Shown one piece after another: positions 7,387-15,724 of a stretch of DNA of 64,000 bases. Made by a program: the position numbers and the translations under genes. The DNA is taken from contig NZ_VJYD01000009.1 of NCBI RefSeq assembly GCF_007341385.1, positions 1 to 64,000 on the forward strand, written 5' to 3'. Positions within the stretch are counted from its first letter, which is position 1, and each line of letters starts with the position of its first letter. The notes below the pieces were generated by a model, which was given only the letters and a program-made list of their open reading frames with translations, did not search any database and was not told the origin of the DNA. Source of the stretch: Flavobacterium daemonense (GTDB lineage: Bacteria; Bacteroidota; Bacteroidia; Flavobacteriales; Flavobacteriaceae).

Positions 7387-9474
7387 ATGACAACTAATAA
7401 ATCCACATCATTGTTTGAAAGTAAACAGGTAAAAGAAGCCTTAGTGCAGTCTTTTGTCAAGCTTAATCCAAAAATGATGATCAAAAATCCGGTAATGTTT
7501 ACCGTAGAAATTGGAACAGCCATTATGTTTGCTGTTTGCGTTTCTATATTAATGGGAGCAACAGACCAAGGTAGTTTTACTTATAACCTAATTGTATTTT
7601 TAATTTTACTGGCGACGCTTTTATTTGCCAATTTCGCCGAAGCAATTGCCGAAGCAAGAGGAAAAGCACAAGCCGACAGTTTAAGAAAAACTAGAGAGGA
7701 AACTCCTGCGAAACTTGTGAAAAGTGAAAAGTCAAATGTAACAGGTCAGCCTGATACATTTCACATTTTACATATTTCATCTTCACAATTAAAAAAGGAC
7801 GATATTTTCGTTTGTGAAGCCGGTGATTTAATTGCTGCCGATGGTGAAATTATCGAAGGTCTGGCTACAATCGACGAAAGTGCCATAACCGGCGAAAGTG
7901 CTCCTGTAATTCGGGAAGCAGGCGGAGATAAATCATCTGTAACCGGAGGAACAAAAGTATTATCTGATAAAATTAAAGTAAAAGTAACTTCTGAACCTGG
8001 CGAAAGCTTTTTAGATAAAATGATTGCTTTGGTTGAAGGTGCAAGCCGTCAGAAAACACCAAACGAAATTGCCTTAACCATTTTATTAGCCGCCTTTACT
8101 TTAATTTTCGTGATTGTGTGCGTTACGCTAAAACCCTTTGCCGACTATGCAAACGCACCCATCACGATCGCGGCTTTCATTGCTTTGTTTGTGTGTTTGA
8201 TTCCAACTACAATTGGAGGATTGCTTTCTGCGATTGGTATTGCTGGAATGGACAGAGCTTTACGAGCTAACGTAATTACAAAATCGGGTAAAGCGGTTGA
8301 AACTGCTGGAGATATTGATGTATTACTTTTGGATAAAACCGGAACCATTACTATTGGAAACAGAAAAGCAACCAATTTTTATCCAACAAAAGGAATTTCT
8401 TTTGATGATTTCGTTAAATCGGCTGTTTTGAGTTCGCTTGCTGATGATACTCCGGAAGGAAAAAGTATTCTAGAACTAGGTAAGATGTTAGATGTAAATA
8501 ATAAAATGCAATCAGACATTTCACTTCTTACAGAAAACATTTCACACAATATAAAATTTACTGCAGAAACCAGAACTTCTGGAGTCGTATTAAAAGATGG
8601 AACCAACATTAGAAAAGGCGCACAAGATGCTGCAAAAAATATTGCGCAACAAGCCGGAAATTCTTTCCCTGAAGATACTGCGCAACAAGTCATTACAATT
8701 TCTTCTAACGGAGGAACACCATTAGTAGTAATCAAAAACAATGAAATTCAAGGAGTTATCGAACTTCAGGATATTATAAAAACCGGAATGAAAGAACGTT
8801 TTGAGCGCCTACGCAGAATGGGAATCAAAACGGTAATGGTTACCGGTGATAATCCGCTTACGGCCAAATTTATTGCCGAAGCTGCTGGTGTTGATGATTT
8901 TATTGCCGAGGCTAAACCTGAGGATAAAATGAAGTACATCAGAAAAGAACAAGCCGAAGGACGTTTAGTAGCCATGATGGGTGACGGAACAAATGATGCT
9001 CCTGCCCTTGCCCAAGCCAATGTCGGGGTTGCGATGAACAGCGGAACTCAAGCAGCAAAAGAAGCCGGCAACATGGTCGATCTTGACAATGATCCAACGA
9101 AACTAATTGAGATTGTTGAAATTGGAAAACAGCTTTTAATGACTCGAGGTACTTTAACTACTTTTTCTATTGCAAATGACGTTGCGAAATATTTTGCTAT
9201 TGTTCCTGCTCTTTTTATTACTGCGATTCCTGCGTTGCAAGGTTTAAATATCATGCATTTGCACAGTCCTGAAAGTGCGATTTTATCAGCGGTAATTTTC
9301 AATGCGATTATCATTCCGATATTGATTCCGCTTGCGTTGAAAGGAGTTGATTACCGACCAATTGGAGCTAGTGCCATCTTAAAAAGAAACCTTTTGATTT
9401 ATGGTTTAGGTGGATTAATTGTCCCTTTTATTGGAATCAAATTGATTGACGTGATTGTTGCACTCTTCATGTAA
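7387..9474 (+). CDS. kdpB: Potassium-transporting ATPase ATP-binding subunit B (KdpB)
   Basis: 695 residues, the P-type ATPase engine of KdpFABC. The actuator motif TGES is at 168-171, the phosphorylated aspartate D316 lies in DKTGT, and the [10 protein letters not shown] and [10 protein letters not shown] hinge motifs are present. Two loops are several residues longer than in E. coli KdpB: about 111-130 (nt 7717-7776) and about 366-389 (nt 8476-8552). Both stretches read, at DNA level, like the GTGAAATGT/ACATTTCAC repeats in the neighbouring spacers, suggesting in-frame repeat insertions at tolerant positions. Catalytic motifs are intact, so the protein should work. Confidence 0.97.
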   Translation: MTTNKSTSLFESKQVKEALVQSFVKLNPKMMIKNPVMFTVEIGTAIMFAVCVSILMGATDQGSFTYNLIVFLILLATLLFANFAEAIAEARGKAQADSLRKTREETPAKLVKSEKSNVTGQPDTFHILHISSSQLKKDDIFVCEAGDLIAADGEIIEGLATIDESAITGESAPVIREAGGDKSSVTGGTKVLSDKIKVKVTSEPGESFLDKMIALVEGASRQKTPNEIALTILLAAFTLIFVIVCVTLKPFADYANAPITIAAFIALFVCLIPTTIGGLLSAIGIAGMDRALRANVITKSGKAVETAGDIDVLLLDKTGTITIGNRKATNFYPTKGISFDDFVKSAVLSSLADDTPEGKSILELGKMLDVNNKMQSDISLLTENISHNIKFTAETRTSGVVLKDGTNIRKGAQDAAKNIAQQAGNSFPEDTAQQVITISSNGGTPLVVIKNNEIQGVIELQDIIKTGMKERFERLRRMGIKTVMVTGDNPLTAKFIAEAAGVDDFIAEAKPEDKMKYIRKEQAEGRLVAMMGDGTNDAPALAQANVGVAMNSGTQAAKEAGNMVDLDNDPTKLIEIVEIGKQLLMTRGTLTTFSIANDVAKYFAIVPALFITAIPALQGLNIMHLHSPESAILSAVIFNAIIIPILIPLALKGVDYRPIGASAILKRNLLIYGLGGLIVPFIGIKLIDVIVALFM

Positions 9475-9479
9475 AAATT

Positions 9480-9512
9480 AAACCTGACAGGTTTTTAAAA
9501 CCTGTCAGGTTT
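9480..9512. repeat. Palindrome of the CCnnACAGGTTTT family between kdpB and kdpC
   Basis: AAACCTGACAGGTTTT is perfectly inverted across one base. It begins 6 bases after the kdpB stop. It could be a partial terminator or an mRNA-stability hairpin that lowers kdpC expression; sequence alone does not decide. The rest of the 137-base spacer holds TTAGAAnCTTAG-type short repeats (about 9540-9600). Confidence 0.65.
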
Positions 9513-9611
9513 ACAAAAACTCAAATTAAAAACATAGACTTTAGATTCCTTAAGCTTCTAAGAAAAAAACTTAGAACCTTAGCATCTTAGAGTCTTAGAA
9601 TCTCAAAAGAA

Positions 9612-10163
9612 ATGAAAAATCTATTTTCTATAATAAAACTTACTGCGGTTACCTTAATCTTATTCGCAGTTATTTATCCTTTAGCGATTTATGGAATCGC
9701 ACAATTGGCTCCAAATCAAGGAAAAGGAGAAACTATTTTGGTTAACGGGAAAGTCGTTGGTTACCAAAAAATTGGTCAGAAATTCGATAAGTCGAATTAT
9801 TTCTGGGGAAGACCATCAGCTGTTGATTATAACGCGGCGGGAAGTGCCGGAAGCAACAAAGGCCCAAGCAACCCTGATTATTTGGCTTTGGTTCAAAAAA
9901 GAATTGATACACTTTTATTGGTGCATCCGTACTTGAAAAAATCTGATATCCCGTCAGATATGGTTACGGCTTCTGGAAGTGGTTTAGATCCGAATATTTC
10001 TCCGCAAGGGGCACTGATTCAGGTGAAACGAATTGCTAAAGAAAGAAAATTGGACGAAGCTAAAGTAAAAGCCTTGGTGGAATCTAAAATTAATACTGCT
10101 ATTGTTGGTCCTGAAACTGTGAATGTTTTGGAATTGAATGTGGCTTTGGATCAGCTTCGCTAG
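9612..10163 (+). CDS. kdpC: Potassium-transporting ATPase subunit C (KdpC)
   Basis: 183 residues: one N-terminal membrane helix (about 10-30) and a periplasmic domain. Family motifs include YPLAIYGIAQ near the helix, FWGRPSAVDYNAAGSAGSNKGPSNPDY (two adjacent conserved blocks, about 64-90), GSGLDPNISPQGA and the C-terminal NVLELNVALDQL. KdpC is needed for assembly and function of the pump. It is 137 bases after kdpB, an unusually loose spacing for this operon because of inserted repeats. Confidence 0.95.
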   Translation: MKNLFSIIKLTAVTLILFAVIYPLAIYGIAQLAPNQGKGETILVNGKVVGYQKIGQKFDKSNYFWGRPSAVDYNAAGSAGSNKGPSNPDYLALVQKRIDTLLLVHPYLKKSDIPSDMVTASGSGLDPNISPQGALIQVKRIAKERKLDEAKVKALVESKINTAIVGPETVNVLELNVALDQLR

Positions 10164-10218
10164 AAAAGGTTCTGAGGTTCTGAGTCGCTAAGGTTCTAAG
10201 GTTTTTCTATGCGCATTC

Positions 10219-10321
10219 TTGTCATTTCGACGAAGGAGAAATCTTCGTTAGTAGCTCGACAAAGATTGGCGATTAACTGTGCGGAGTTTCTAGTGTGATT
10301 TCTCCTTCGTCGAAATGACAA
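10219..10321. repeat. 103-base element with 25-base perfect inverted ends
   Basis: The left arm (10219-10243, starting TTGTCATTTCGACGAAGGAG) is perfectly inverted at 10297-10321. The 53 bases between carry no reading frame. The arms resemble a short interspersed palindromic repeat I recall from many Bacteroidota genomes. It may be a MITE-like element or a stable RNA hairpin. Confidence 0.75.
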
Positions 10322-10355
10322 ACTAAACGATAAAAACTAATCTTAAAATTAAATA

Positions 10356-10382
10356 CCTACAAGGTTTTGAAAACCTTGTAGG
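10356..10382. repeat. Palindrome CCTACAAGGTTTT family member
   Basis: CCTACAAGGTTTT, one base, AAAACCTTGTAGG: a perfect 13-base stem. It differs from 570-600 and 9480-9512 at paired positions on both sides, so pairing is kept. Confidence 0.65.
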
Positions 10383-10413
10383 AAACAAAAACGCCTTTTT
10401 TACCCCAAATGCC

Positions 10414-10491
10414 CTAGCCCCGATAGAAACGAAAATCCTTTTGTTTGGGGGTTCCAAACAAAAGATTGTAGTGGATAGCGGGATTAGCTCC
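10414..10491. repeat. Dispersed structured repeat, copy 2
   Basis: Same start (CTAGCCCCGATAGAA) and end (GGATAGCGGGATTAGCTCC) as 348-455. The core hairpin pairs AATC-TTTTGTTTGG with CCAAACAAAAGATT around a GGGTTC apex; compared with copy 1 the stem bases changed on both sides. Confidence 0.7.
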
Positions 10492-10528
10492 TAAAAAAAT
10501 CTACTAATAAATAATAGAATACCACAAA

Positions 10529-11620
10529 ATGAAAAAAATAATACTTACTGCTTTAATCGTTTTTGGTTTTAGCAATTTACACGCACAGTCAGCATCTAAA
10601 AGTCCGTTGACATTTTCGGGATATGTGGACGCTTATTATAGTTATGATTTCGGGAAACCGGAAAATCATACTCGGCCGAACTTTTTTTACAGTTATAATA
10701 AAAGCAACGAGGTAAACCTGAATTTAGGAATGGCAAAAGTGAATTATTCGAAAGAAAATATTCGGGGAAATTTTGCCTTGATGGCGGGAACTTATGCCGA
10801 GTATAATATGTCTGCCGAACAAGGTTTATTGAAAAATGTTTACGAAGCGAATATTGGTGTAAAGATTTCGAAAAACCATAATTTATGGATTGATGCGGGA
10901 ATTATGCCTTCGCATATTGGTTTTGAAAGCGCAATTGGAAAAGATTGTCAGACTTTAACGAGAAGTATTTTGGCTGAAAATTCTCCTTATTATGAAACGG
11001 GAATTAAAATTGGTTATACATCTGAATCTGGAGAATGGTATTTAGCCGGAATGTACTTGAATGGCTGGCAGAGAATCGAGAAAGTAGAAGGAAATCAAAC
11101 GCCTGCTTTTGGAACTCAGGTTACATACAAACCATCTGATCGGGTCGCTTTGAACTGGAGTACTTATGTTGGAAATGAACAGCCGGATATTGATAAAAAA
11201 TGGCGTTATTTCAACAACTTTTACGGACAGTTTAAAGTAACGGAAAAGACAAATATTACTGCTGGTTTTGATATTGGATCTCAGCAATCGGCTAAAGGAA
11301 GTGATAAATATGATACTTGGTTTTCGCCCGTTTTGATTCTGCAATACAAACCAGTTGATAAAATTCAGCTTGCAGTGAGAGGTGAATATTATAGTGATGA
11401 AAAAGGTGTAATTATCCCGATAGCTATCGGGACTGAAACGCCAAATGGTTTTAAAACTTATGGATTTTCGGCTAACTTTGATTACCTAGTTACTGATAAT
11501 GTTATGTTTAGAATTGAAGCTAGAAATCTTTCGAGTAAAGACGAAATCTTCACCAATAAAGAAAATCTTCCAACGGATACGAATACGTTTGTAACGACTT
11601 CGCTGGCGATTTCTTTCTAG
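10529..11620 (+). CDS. Outer-membrane beta-barrel porin linked to kdp
   Basis: 363 residues with a signal peptide (MKKIILTALIVFGFSNLHA, cleaved near 19-20) and alternating strands rich in Tyr, Phe and Gly, ending with a C-terminal Phe (SLAISF) as usual for outer-membrane barrels. It matches the Bacteroidota bbp2-type porin family in general form. Its place between kdpC and the KdpD-like gene suggests it admits K+ or other ions across the outer membrane when potassium is scarce; that link is inference. A 16-base palindrome (11416-11431) lies inside the coding sequence and adds no frameshift. Confidence 0.85.
   Translation: MKKIILTALIVFGFSNLHAQSASKSPLTFSGYVDAYYSYDFGKPENHTRPNFFYSYNKSNEVNLNLGMAKVNYSKENIRGNFALMAGTYAEYNMSAEQGLLKNVYEANIGVKISKNHNLWIDAGIMPSHIGFESAIGKDCQTLTRSILAENSPYYETGIKIGYTSESGEWYLAGMYLNGWQRIEKVEGNQTPAFGTQVTYKPSDRVALNWSTYVGNEQPDIDKKWRYFNNFYGQFKVTEKTNITAGFDIGSQQSAKGSDKYDTWFSPVLILQYKPVDKIQLAVRGEYYSDEKGVIIPIAIGTETPNGFKTYGFSANFDYLVTDNVMFRIEARNLSSKDEIFTNKENLPTDTNTFVTTSLAISF
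11415..11432. repeat. CCCGATAGCTATCGGG palindrome inside the porin gene
   Basis: An 18-base perfect palindrome (T, CCCGATAGCTATCGGG, A) encoding part of the segment IPIAIGT. Such palindromes are, as I recall, common between flavobacterial genes; here one is read in frame, probably in an extracellular loop of the barrel. Confidence 0.7.
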
Positions 11621-11623
11621 GCT

Positions 11624-11702
11624 AGTGAAATGTTTTTTGTAAAATGTAAGATGTACTAAACATTACGCAAAACATTTTACATTTTACAGATAACATCTTA
11701 CC
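11624..11702. repeat. GTGAAATGT/ACATTTTAC-type repeat, copy 3
   Basis: GTGAAATG, GTAAAATGTAAGATGT, then ACATTTTACATTTTACA and ACATCTTAC: a foldback that fills almost all of the 90-base gap between the porin and the KdpD-like gene. Confidence 0.6.
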
Positions 11703-11710
11703 CAATAAAT

Positions 11711-12835
11711 ATGAAAAACGAAAATAATAACGCACAACACTTTCTCGATTTAATTCAGAAATCACGAAAGGGAAAGTTTAAAATCTACATTGGTATGAGC
11801 GCCGGTGTGGGCAAGACTTTTCGTATGCTTCAGGAAGCGCATTCGTTATTGAAAAACGGAATCGATGTCAAAATTGGCTACATCGAAACGCACATGCGAA
11901 AAGAAACGCATGAATTATTAGCGGGTTTGCCTATAATTCCGAGACGGACTATTTTCTATAAAGGAAAAGAACTGGAAGAATTGGATGTTCAGGCGATTAT
12001 CAACCTTCGTCCAGAAGTGGTTATTGTGGATGAATTAGCGCACACGAACGTTGAAGGAAGCAAAAATGAAAAACGCTGGCAGGATGTTTTAGAGATTCTG
12101 GAAGCTGGAATTAATGTAATTTCGGCTGTCAATATTCAGCATATCGAGAGTTTAAATGAAGATGTAAAACGGATTACCAACATTGATGTTCAGGAACGTA
12201 TTCCAGACAATGTTTTGCGATTGGCAGATGAAGTCGTGAATATCGACTTAACATCTGAAGATTTGATTGCACGTTTGAAAGAAGGAAAAATTTATACTCC
12301 GGATAAGATTCAGAAGGCTTTGACGAACTTTTTTAAATCGGAACAGATTTTACAACTTCGGGAATTGGCTTTGAAAGAAGTAGCGAGTCAGGTCGTTCGA
12401 AAAGTTGAAAATGAAGTTCCGAATCTTCATGCTTTACGACATGAAAAACTGTTGGCCTGCATTAGCAGTAATGATAAAACGGCTAAAATTGTGATTAGAA
12501 AAACAGCAAGACTTTCCAGTTATTATAACGGATTGTGGTATGTTTTATATGTGGAAACTCCGCAGGAAAGCAGTAATAAAATTGCTTTAGACAAACAAAG
12601 GCATTTAATTAATAACTTTAAACTCGCTGTGCAATTAGGTGCAGAAGTTATTAAACTGGAAAACAATAATATTACCGATGCAATTTTGGCGACTGTTGAA
12701 GAAAAACAAATTACAACTGTGTGTATTGGGAAACCACATTTTAATTTGTTTAAAGTAATTTTGTCTACAACAATTTTTAGGCGTTTGCTAAACAAACTGT
12801 CTTTATCAAATGTTGATCTTGTGATATTATCGTAA
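11711..12835 (+). CDS. KdpD N-terminal sensor module without a kinase domain
   Basis: 374 residues, about the first two-fifths of an enterobacterial KdpD. The KdpD domain (about 20-230) has Walker A GMSAGVGKT (28-36) and the Walker-B-like VIVDELAHTN. A universal-stress-protein-type domain follows (about 245-374). The DUF4118 membrane region, HisKA and HATPase domains are missing. There is no frameshift remnant after the stop; the next gene is a complete, differently built histidine kinase 76 bases downstream. KdpD's N-terminal part senses K+ and nucleotide state. This protein presumably passes that signal to the next gene's kinase, which is inference. Confidence 0.9.
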   Translation: MKNENNNAQHFLDLIQKSRKGKFKIYIGMSAGVGKTFRMLQEAHSLLKNGIDVKIGYIETHMRKETHELLAGLPIIPRRTIFYKGKELEELDVQAIINLRPEVVIVDELAHTNVEGSKNEKRWQDVLEILEAGINVISAVNIQHIESLNEDVKRITNIDVQERIPDNVLRLADEVVNIDLTSEDLIARLKEGKIYTPDKIQKALTNFFKSEQILQLRELALKEVASQVVRKVENEVPNLHALRHEKLLACISSNDKTAKIVIRKTARLSSYYNGLWYVLYVETPQESSNKIALDKQRHLINNFKLAVQLGAEVIKLENNNITDAILATVEEKQITTVCIGKPHFNLFKVILSTTIFRRLLNKLSLSNVDLVILS

Positions 12836-12903
12836 AATGTTTTATGTGAGATGTAAAATGTTGTTTTTCATTTCACATTTTACAAACAACATTTCACACA
12901 AAA
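12833..12903. repeat. GTGAAATGT/ACATTTTAC-type repeat, copy 4
   Basis: AAAATGTTTTATGTGAGATGT, then CATTTCACATTTTACA and ACATTTCACAC; overlaps the stop of the KdpD-like gene and fills the gap to the kinase gene. Confidence 0.6.
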
Positions 12904-12911
12904 AATAAAAT

Positions 12912-14630
12912 ATGAGAATTAAAACCAAATTGAATCTGGGAGTTGGATTATTATTTTTACTAATAATAATACTCACATTGGTGAGTGCCTTTTATATTTT
13001 TTCTATAAAAAAAGACACTGAAAATATTCTGAAAGCGAATTATAATACGCTTGAATATTCACGAAATATGCTTTTGTCTTTAGACGAAATTAATACTAAT
13101 AGAGATAATGCAATTGTTGTTTTTAAAGACAATCTTCAGAAACAAACGCAAAATGTTACCGAAGTTGGAGAGAAAAAAGGAACTGATAATCTAAAGAAAA
13201 ACTTTGCGTTTTTAGAAAAAAACAGCTCAGATGAATCTTTGAAAACACAAATCAGGCAAGACATTTTTACAATCATGAAACTCAACATGAATGCCATAAA
13301 GCAAAAAAGCGATATTGCCAAACATACCGCCGAAACGGCCAATTTATGGATTGCTATTGTGGGAACTTTATGTTTTTTGATTGCTTTTAATTTGTTAGTT
13401 AATCTGCCCAATAATATTGCCAATCCTATAAAAGAATTAACGCTGAGTATTAAGGAAATTGCCAATAAAAACTATTCAGAACGTGTTCATTTTACGAGTC
13501 ATAGCGAATTTGGAGATTTAGCCAAATCGTTTAATACAATGGCGCAGAAACTTCAGGAATATAATGATAGTAATTTGTATAAATTATTCTTCGAAAAGAA
13601 ACGACTGGAAACTTTAATCAATAATATGCACGATCCTATTATTGGTCTAGATCATGAAGGAATTGTTTTGTTTGCCAATGATGAAGCGTTGAAAATTATT
13701 GGTTTGAAATTAGAAGATGTCATTGGGAAATCGGCTTCTACTCTAGCCTTGTCGAATGATTTGATTCGTTCTTTGATTTTGAAAGATGATTCAGATTCTC
13801 CTAAAAAACAACCGCTCAAAATTTATGCGCACGGAAAAGAAAGTTATTTCGAAAAAGAAATTCTGAATATTACGATAATTCCAACAGGCGAAGAAAAAGA
13901 AATCAATATTGGTGATGTTATTATTCTGAGAAATATTACGCTTTTTAAAGAACTGGATTTTGCCAAAACCAATTTTATCGCAACCGTTTCGCACGAATTA
14001 AAAACGCCAATTGCATCTATAAAGTTGAGTTTGAAATTGCTTGAAAATGAGAAAACAGGCAACATGAACGACGATCAAAAACAATTGGTCGAAAGTATAA
14101 AAGAGGACAGTCAGCGCTTATTGAAAATTACAGGTGAATTACTCAATTTATCTCAATTGGAAACCGGAAATATTCAGCTGAATATCGAAAAAAGCAATCC
14201 GCACAAAATTGTAAATTATGCAGTTGAAGCCGTAAAAGTTCAGGCGGAACAAAAACAAATAAAGCTGGTGATTGATGCTGATGAAAATCTGGAAGATGTA
14301 AAAGCCGACAGCGAAAAAACAGGCTGGGTTTTGATTAATTATTTATCGAATGCCATTCGATATTCTTCTGAAAAAAGTATCATTTTTATCAAATTAAAAA
14401 AAGAAAATAACCAAATCGTATTTCAAGTTATCGACACCGGAAAAGGAATCGACACGAGATATAAAGACAAAGTTTTTGATAAATATTTTCAGGTTCCGGG
14501 AAGTCAGAAATCTGGAACAGGATTGGGTTTAGCAATCAGCAAAGAATTTATTGAAGCCCAAAATGGAAATGTTGGCGTTGAAAGTAATTTAGGGTTGGGA
14601 AGTACATTTTGGTTTTCGTTGAAAGTGTAA
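12912..14630 (+). CDS. Membrane histidine kinase of the kdp locus (HAMP-PAS-HisKA-HATPase)
   Basis: 572 residues. Membrane helices lie at about 11-31 and 146-167, with a helical periplasmic segment between. HAMP follows (about 168-222), then PAS (about 232-345), HisKA with phospho-acceptor H361 in SHELKTP, and HATPase with N box NYLSNAIRYS, DTGKGID and GTGLGLAI. It is the last gene of the kdp locus and the likely phosphodonor for the sigma54-type regulator at 3128. It differs from KdpD's own kinase half in having HAMP and PAS domains and no DUF4118 helices. Confidence 0.92.
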   Translation: MRIKTKLNLGVGLLFLLIIILTLVSAFYIFSIKKDTENILKANYNTLEYSRNMLLSLDEINTNRDNAIVVFKDNLQKQTQNVTEVGEKKGTDNLKKNFAFLEKNSSDESLKTQIRQDIFTIMKLNMNAIKQKSDIAKHTAETANLWIAIVGTLCFLIAFNLLVNLPNNIANPIKELTLSIKEIANKNYSERVHFTSHSEFGDLAKSFNTMAQKLQEYNDSNLYKLFFEKKRLETLINNMHDPIIGLDHEGIVLFANDEALKIIGLKLEDVIGKSASTLALSNDLIRSLILKDDSDSPKKQPLKIYAHGKESYFEKEILNITIIPTGEEKEINIGDVIILRNITLFKELDFAKTNFIATVSHELKTPIASIKLSLKLLENEKTGNMNDDQKQLVESIKEDSQRLLKITGELLNLSQLETGNIQLNIEKSNPHKIVNYAVEAVKVQAEQKQIKLVIDADENLEDVKADSEKTGWVLINYLSNAIRYSSEKSIIFIKLKKENNQIVFQVIDTGKGIDTRYKDKVFDKYFQVPGSQKSGTGLGLAISKEFIEAQNGNVGVESNLGLGSTFWFSLKV

Positions 14631-14673
14631 TTTTTTTTTTGCCACAAAGACGCTAAGACACTAATTTTTTTTT

Positions 14674-14878
14674 TAGCCACAGATTCCACAGATTAAAAGG
14701 ATTATTTTACTACTTTGTATAGTTTGTTTGCCACGAATTGCACAAATTTTCACGAATTATGTTGATTATATTTTGAATAAAAAATTAGTGAAAATTTGTG
14801 CAATTCGTGGCGAAAAAAAATAATCCTTTTAATCTGTGACCCGAGCGATAGCGAACAGGCGTAGCAAATCTGTGGCTA
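14674..14878. repeat. 205-base element with three nested inverted repeats
   Basis: Outer arms TAGCCACAGATT (14674-14685) and AATCTGTGGCTA (14867-14878). Middle arms of 22 bases (14687-14708, starting CACAGATTAAAAGGATT) and 14817-14838. Inner arms of 24 bases (14730-14753, starting GCCACGAATTGCACAAATTT) and 14788-14811. All three pairs are perfect. The right side carries 28 unpaired bases (14839-14866), including CGAGCGATAGCGAAC, which also occurs inverted at 413-427. It fills the gap between the convergent kinase and repressor genes and may end both transcripts. Confidence 0.8.
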
Positions 14879-14882
14879 TAAA

Positions 14883-15656
14883 CTAAGCATTCGAAGTATT
14901 ATTCTTAATCTCTCGAACTTCTCTTTTCAATTCTAAAAGTAAATCTTTCATCTCTCCAGTTTCCGTCGTTTCTTGTTTTTTGTCTGAGCGGCCGATATTG
15001 CATTCGTATTCCCAAATTTCCAAAATATCAGAAGCCTTCACTTCATAATTCGGATAAAAACTATTATCTGATTCTAAAACCAAAGCGTTCTTTTTGTTTT
15101 TATTGAGACGTTTATAAACCATTCCTTCATTTTTAGTAATCAGAATATAGGTTTTTCCATCCATCACCTCTCCTAGTTTTTCTACGTAACGACCAATAAT
15201 AATAGAACCATCTTCGTGTGGAGGCATTGAATCGCCTTCAACAGGAAATCCTCGGTGTTTTCCTGGTCCTAAAAAAGGAAGTGTAATCTGCTGTAAACTT
15301 TCGATATATTCTGGATCAGCATATCCGTTTAGATAACCGGCTTTTGCTTTTTGAGAGACAATTTCAATAAAATTTTCTCCAAAACTATCCACTTGAATGG
15401 GTAAAATAAGTCGGTTGCCTTCTAATTTTATCAAATTTTGCACATCAATTTTGCGGATATCGACAGATAAAATCAAGTCAATACTCATATGAAAATATAA
15501 TGCAATCTTCTTTAAAATGTCATACGGAGCTTCCGAAGTTCCATCTTCGTATTTCACGTATCTTCCTCTTGTAATGCTCAGGTTTTCAGCTAATTTTTCT
15601 TGTGATATTTTATGCTTAACCCTCAATGCTCTGATGTTATCTGAAAATAAGGACAT
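14883..15656 (-). CDS. LexA-like self-cleaving repressor (XRE HTH + S24 peptidase)
   Basis: 257 residues. An XRE helix-turn-helix occupies about 5-62 (SQEKLAENLSITRGRYVKYE) and an S24 LexA-type domain about 95-215. The Ala-Gly cleavage pair is at 106-107 (KAKAGY), the catalytic Ser143 in EGDSMPP and the general-base Lys182 in VYKRL. The C-terminal tail (about 230-257) looks like a short coiled coil. The start at 15656 fits the HTH; an upstream extension reads back through the operator region. It is divergent from dinB-dnaE2 across 87 bases holding a symmetric candidate operator. It probably represses both itself and the cassette until DNA damage triggers cleavage. Confidence 0.9.
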   Translation of the reverse strand: MSLFSDNIRALRVKHKISQEKLAENLSITRGRYVKYEDGTSEAPYDILKKIALYFHMSIDLILSVDIRKIDVQNLIKLEGNRLILPIQVDSFGENFIEIVSQKAKAGYLNGYADPEYIESLQQITLPFLGPGKHRGFPVEGDSMPPHEDGSIIIGRYVEKLGEVMDGKTYILITKNEGMVYKRLNKNKKNALVLESDNSFYPNYEVKASDILEIWEYECNIGRSDKKQETTETGEMKDLLLELKREVREIKNNTSNA

Positions 15657-15675
15657 AATTAATTTGTTATAATTT

Positions 15676-15724
15676 GGAACAGCAAATATACAAAAAATGT
15701 TATTATCTGTACTAATTTTGTTCC
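15676..15724. promoter_or_regulatory. Candidate operator with two divergent promoters
   Basis: GGAACA (15676-15681) and its inverse TGTTCC (15719-15724) bracket the region symmetrically about 15700. Both half-sites extend as GGAACAnnAnnnnnAC. A minus-strand -7 element, TATATTTG (15690-15683), lies beside the left arm and a plus-strand TAATTTTG (15713-15720) overlaps the right arm. A repressor bound to both arms would cover the start regions of the repressor gene and dinB. The motif is seen; its use by this repressor is inference. Confidence 0.6.

Larger units (their letters stand above)
10164..10528. other. Repeat-filled spacer between kdpC and the porin gene
   Basis: 365 bases with no gene. 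From left to right it holds GGTTCTGAG/GGTTCTAAG short direct repeats (10163-10206), a 25-base perfect inverted repeat (10219-10321), a palindrome (10356-10382) and the second copy of the structured repeat (10414-10491). Bases 10492-10528 hold the immediate upstream region of the porin gene. Confidence 0.7.
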
